NCBI GenBank assembly: GCA_015487895.1
Contig: WFOW01000264.1
Span: forward strand, 1 to 6,255
Direction: 5' to 3'
Length of the DNA stretch: 6,255 bases
Source: Gammaproteobacteria bacterium
GTDB lineage: Bacteria > Pseudomonadota > Gammaproteobacteria > S144-34
In this document: positions 1 through 6,255 of the stretch, piece after piece
Position numbering within the stretch: the stretch's first letter is position 1
Layout: each line of letters opens with the position of its first letter
The notes under the pieces: generated by a model
What the model was told of the DNA's origin: nothing
The model's input: only the letters and a program-made list of their open reading frames with translations
Databases searched by the model: none
Translations under genes and position numbers: made by a program

Positions 1-4
1 GGCC

Positions 5-19
5 GCGCCCGAAGGGCGC
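5..19. other. Small perfect hairpin at the left edge
   Basis: GCGCCC and GGGCGC form a perfect six-base-pair stem around a three-base GAA loop (TTC on the minus strand). It lies beyond array A in the direction of serS transcription, so it could be part of a transcript end. Only four bases of the window follow it on that side, so a U-run cannot be assessed. In such GC-rich DNA a stem of this size may be chance. Confidence 0.3.
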
Positions 20-57
20 ACCAACCCTCGCCTCCCGACCCCCGCCTCCCGTCACTT
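16..57. repeat. Degenerate 7-base tandem array, copy A
   Basis: Six consecutive seven-base units can be laid out, starting at 16, 23, 30, 37, 44 and 51. All except the second begin with G, and most end in pyrimidines (for example GCCTCCC and GACCCCC). The first three units match, in the same order, the first three units of copy B at 133-153, with one difference each in the first two. On the minus strand the units carry regularly spaced G-runs. The right edge is poorly defined, because the last unit (GTCACTT) has drifted from the pattern. The array sits between the left-edge hairpin and the REP-like pair and has no coding capacity that I can see. Confidence 0.6.
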
Positions 58-62
58 TCGGC

Positions 63-88
63 TGTGGGAGGGGCTTCCAGCCCCGACC
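63..88 (+). repeat. REP-like palindromic unit (left member of an inverted pair)
   Basis: The unit begins with a TGTGGGAG head and continues into a hairpin in which GGGGCT (70-75) pairs with AGCCCC (79-84) around a TCC loop, followed by GACC. This layout of a GTGG-type head next to a short GC-rich palindrome is typical of gammaproteobacterial REP sequences, known in Pseudomonas and related to RAYT (REP-associated tyrosine transposase) substrates. It pairs with the opposed unit at 101-125, giving a BIME-like structure 3' of serS. Such pairs are known to stabilise mRNA 3' ends or act in transcription termination, but neither role is shown here. No RAYT gene is present in the window. Confidence 0.75.
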
Positions 89-100
89 AAGGGCTGAGGA

Positions 101-125
101 ATCGCGGCTGGAAGCCGCTTCCACA
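101..125 (-). repeat. REP-like palindromic unit (right member, inverted)
   Basis: Read on the minus strand, this is a second copy of the unit at 63-88: a TGTGGAAG head followed by a GCGGCT/AGCCGC stem around a TCC loop. It is separated from the first unit by twelve bases (89-100). The two copies differ at five positions. Two of these differences are at paired stem positions and compensate for each other, so both hairpins are kept. The two units can also pair with each other into one long imperfect hairpin. No U-run follows on either strand, so it is not a standard intrinsic terminator. Confidence 0.75.
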
Positions 126-132
126 CTCAAAT

Positions 133-4356
<4,224 letters not shown>

Positions 4357-4357
<1 letters not shown>

Positions 4358-6255
4358 CAGTCCTCCGGGGGCGGGGGCGCCAGCACCTCGCGGCTGCCGT
4401 TCGGCTGCAGCGGCCCGACGATGCCCGCCTGCTCCATCTGCTCGATCATGCGCGCGGCGCGGTTGTAGCCGATCTTGAGGCGGCGCTGCACCGCCGAGAC
4501 CGAGGCGCGGCGCGTCTCGGTGACGATGCGCACGGCCTGGTCGTAGAGCGGGTCCTGCTCGGCGTCCGCCGGCGTCAGCCCCGGCACCCCCTCGGGCGCG
4601 CCGCCCTCGGCCGCCTCGCGCAGCACCGCCTCGACGTAGTCCGGGCTGCCGAGGCCGCGCAGGTGCGCCACCACGCGATGCACCTCCTGGTCCGAGACGA
4701 AGGCCCCGTGCACGCGCTCGGGCACGGAGGTGCCAGGGGCGAGGTAGAGCATGTCGCCCTGGCCGAGGAGCTGCTCGGCCCCCATCTGGTCGAGGATGGT
4801 GCGCGAGTCCACCTTGGAGGAGACCTGGAAGGCGATGCGCGCCGGGATGTTGGCCTTGATGAGGCCCGTGATCACGTCCACCGAGGGCCGCTGCGTGGCG
4901 AGGACCAGGTGGATGCCGGAGGCGCGTGCCTTCTGCGCCAGGCGCGCGATCAGCTCCTCGACCTTCTTGCCGACGAGCATCATCATGTCGGCGAACTCGT
5001 CGACCACGACGACGATGTAGGGCAGCGGCGCGAGCGCCGGGCGCTCGGCGCCCTCCTCGCCCTCCTCCGGTGACCACAGCGGGTCCGGGATGGGCTCGCC
5101 GCGCTCGGTGGCCTCGCGCACCTTGCGGTTGTAGCCCGCGAGCTGGCGCACGCCGAGGTGCGCCATCAGCCGGTAGCGGCGCTCCATCTCCGCCACGCAC
5201 CAGCGCAGCGCGTTGGCCGCCTCCTTCATGTCCGTGACGACGGGCGCGAGGAGATGCGGGATGCCGTCGTAGACCGACAGCTCCAGCATCTTCGGGTCGA
5301 TGAGGATGAGGCGCACGAGGTCCGGCGTGGCCTTGTAGAGCAGGCTCAGCACCATGGCGTTGAGCGCCACGGACTTGCCCGAGCCCGTGGTGCCCGCGAC
5401 CAGCAGGTGCGGCATGCGCGCGAGATCCACCACCACCGGCTGGCCGCCGATGTCCTTTCCCAGCGCGAGCGTCAGCGGCGAGGCGGCGCGCTCGTAGGCC
5501 TTGGAGCGCAGGATCTCGCTCAGCACGACGGGCTCGCGCTCGGCGTTGGGGATCTCGAGGCCCACCACGGACTTGCCCGGGATCACCTCGACCACCCGCA
5601 CGCTCACCACCGACAGCGCCCGCGCCAGGTCCTTCGAGAGGTTGACGATGCGGCTCGCCTTGACGCCGGGCGCAGGCTGGAGCTCGAAGCGCGTGATGAC
5701 GGGCCCGGGCTGCACCGCCACCACCTCGACCTCGATGCCGAAGTCGCGCAGCTTGAGCTCGACCTGGCGCGACATGGCCTCGAGCGCCTCCTCCGAGTAG
5801 CCGCTCCTGTGCGCCGGCGGCTCGTCCAGGAGCGACAGCGGCGGCAGCGTCGCGTCGGGGGGCGGGTCGAAGAGCGGCACCTGGCGCTCGCGCTCGGCGC
5901 GCTCGCCCGGCTCCAGGGTTCGGATCACGGGCTCGATGCGCGGCGGCCTGCGGCGCTCGCGGCGCGCCTTCTCGCGGCGCACCACGGCCTCGCGCTCGGC
6001 CCGCGCGCGCCGGCCGGCCACGCGCTCGCGCGCAGCCTCCAGGGCCTGGCGGCCGCGCGCCGCGGCCGCCAGTGTCAGGCGGCCGATGCGCTCCATGAGC
6101 GCCAGCCACGAGAGGCCCGTGAAAAGCGTCACCCCGGCGAGGAACAGCGCGAGCAGCAGCACGGTGGTGCCGAGGAGGCTGAAGACCGGGAGCAGGCCGC
6201 GGCCCACGACCTCGCCGAGGATCCCGCCCGCCCCCAGCGGCAGCGTCCCCTCCGG
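4357..6255 (-). CDS. ftsK: DNA translocase FtsK, 5' end missing (C-terminal 632 residues)
   Basis: FtsK is the septum-anchored DNA pump that moves the chromosome termini apart and activates XerCD recombination at dif. The reading frame is open to the right window edge, so the true start and the first membrane helices lie outside. Numbering from the edge, residues 1-23 are the Gly-rich loop typical before the last helix, 24-46 form that transmembrane helix, and [11 protein letters not shown] follows. An Arg/Glu-rich linker spans about 60-130. The alpha domain begins near [10 protein letters not shown] (152). The RecA-like motor has Walker A GTTGSGKS (288-295), [19 protein letters not shown] (318-336), Walker B VVVVDEF (415-421) and ATQRPS (453-458). 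The winged-helix gamma domain (about 568-628), which in E. coli reads KOPS sites and touches XerD, is complete and includes [18 protein letters not shown]. The linker is short compared with the several-hundred-residue linker of E. coli. All catalytic motifs are present. The in-frame GTG at 6205-6207 is internal, since family sequence continues upstream of it. Confidence 0.97.
4361..4366 (-). promoter_or_regulatory. Ribosome binding site of lolA, inside ftsK
   Basis: GGAGGA on the minus strand is encoded by the last Glu-Asp codons of ftsK and lies three bases before the lolA ATG. It supports the lolA start at the TGATG overlap. Confidence 0.75.

Noticed and set aside
63..125. The REP pair as a standard intrinsic terminator for serS
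   Set aside because: The stem-loops are strong, but no U-run follows the hairpin on the minus strand, so the usual criteria are not met.

Overview
This window looks like a chromosomal housekeeping segment from a very GC-rich gammaproteobacterium (about three quarters G+C by eye, not counted). The gene order ftsK-lolA-rarA-serS is the one known from Escherichia coli and Pseudomonas. LolA implies an outer membrane with sorted lipoproteins. The composition would suit GC-rich lineages such as Ectothiorhodospiraceae or other Chromatiales, but genus or family cannot be fixed from this sequence. All six genes lie on the minus strand and read from the right edge to the left.

Layout from right to left (direction of transcription): ftsK, cut off at its 5' end by the window edge (4357-6255); lolA (3677-4357); rarA/mgsA (2307-3677); a 105-base gap; crcB, a fluoride channel (1827-2201); a small DUF190 family gene (1485-1811); serS (205-1485). 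No RNA gene, CRISPR array, insertion sequence or transposase is visible. Three of the five junctions (ftsK/lolA, lolA/rarA, DUF190/serS) are one-base TGATG overlaps, with the ribosome binding site encoded in the last codons of the upstream gene. The genes therefore look like one translationally coupled operon. The only gap long enough to hold a separate promoter is the one upstream of crcB.

Functionally this is a conserved group rather than one pathway: chromosome segregation at the septum (FtsK), lipoprotein transport across the periplasm (LolA), replication-fork maintenance (RarA), fluoride export (CrcB) with a PII-like small protein of unknown role (DUF190), and charging of tRNA-Ser (SerRS). 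The crcB-DUF190 pair is the accessory-looking insert, because E. coli has rarA followed directly by serS.

The most unusual part is the non-coding left end (1-204), downstream of serS. It holds an inverted pair of REP-like hairpins (63-88 and 101-125) flanked by two related arrays with a strict 7-base period (16-57 and 133-216). The right array runs into serS and supplies its last three sense codons and its TAG stop. On the transcribed-sense (minus) strand the arrays carry regularly spaced G-triplets that fit the G-quadruplex pattern. No complete new multi-gene system is seen; this repeat structure and the crcB-DUF190 pair are the best leads.
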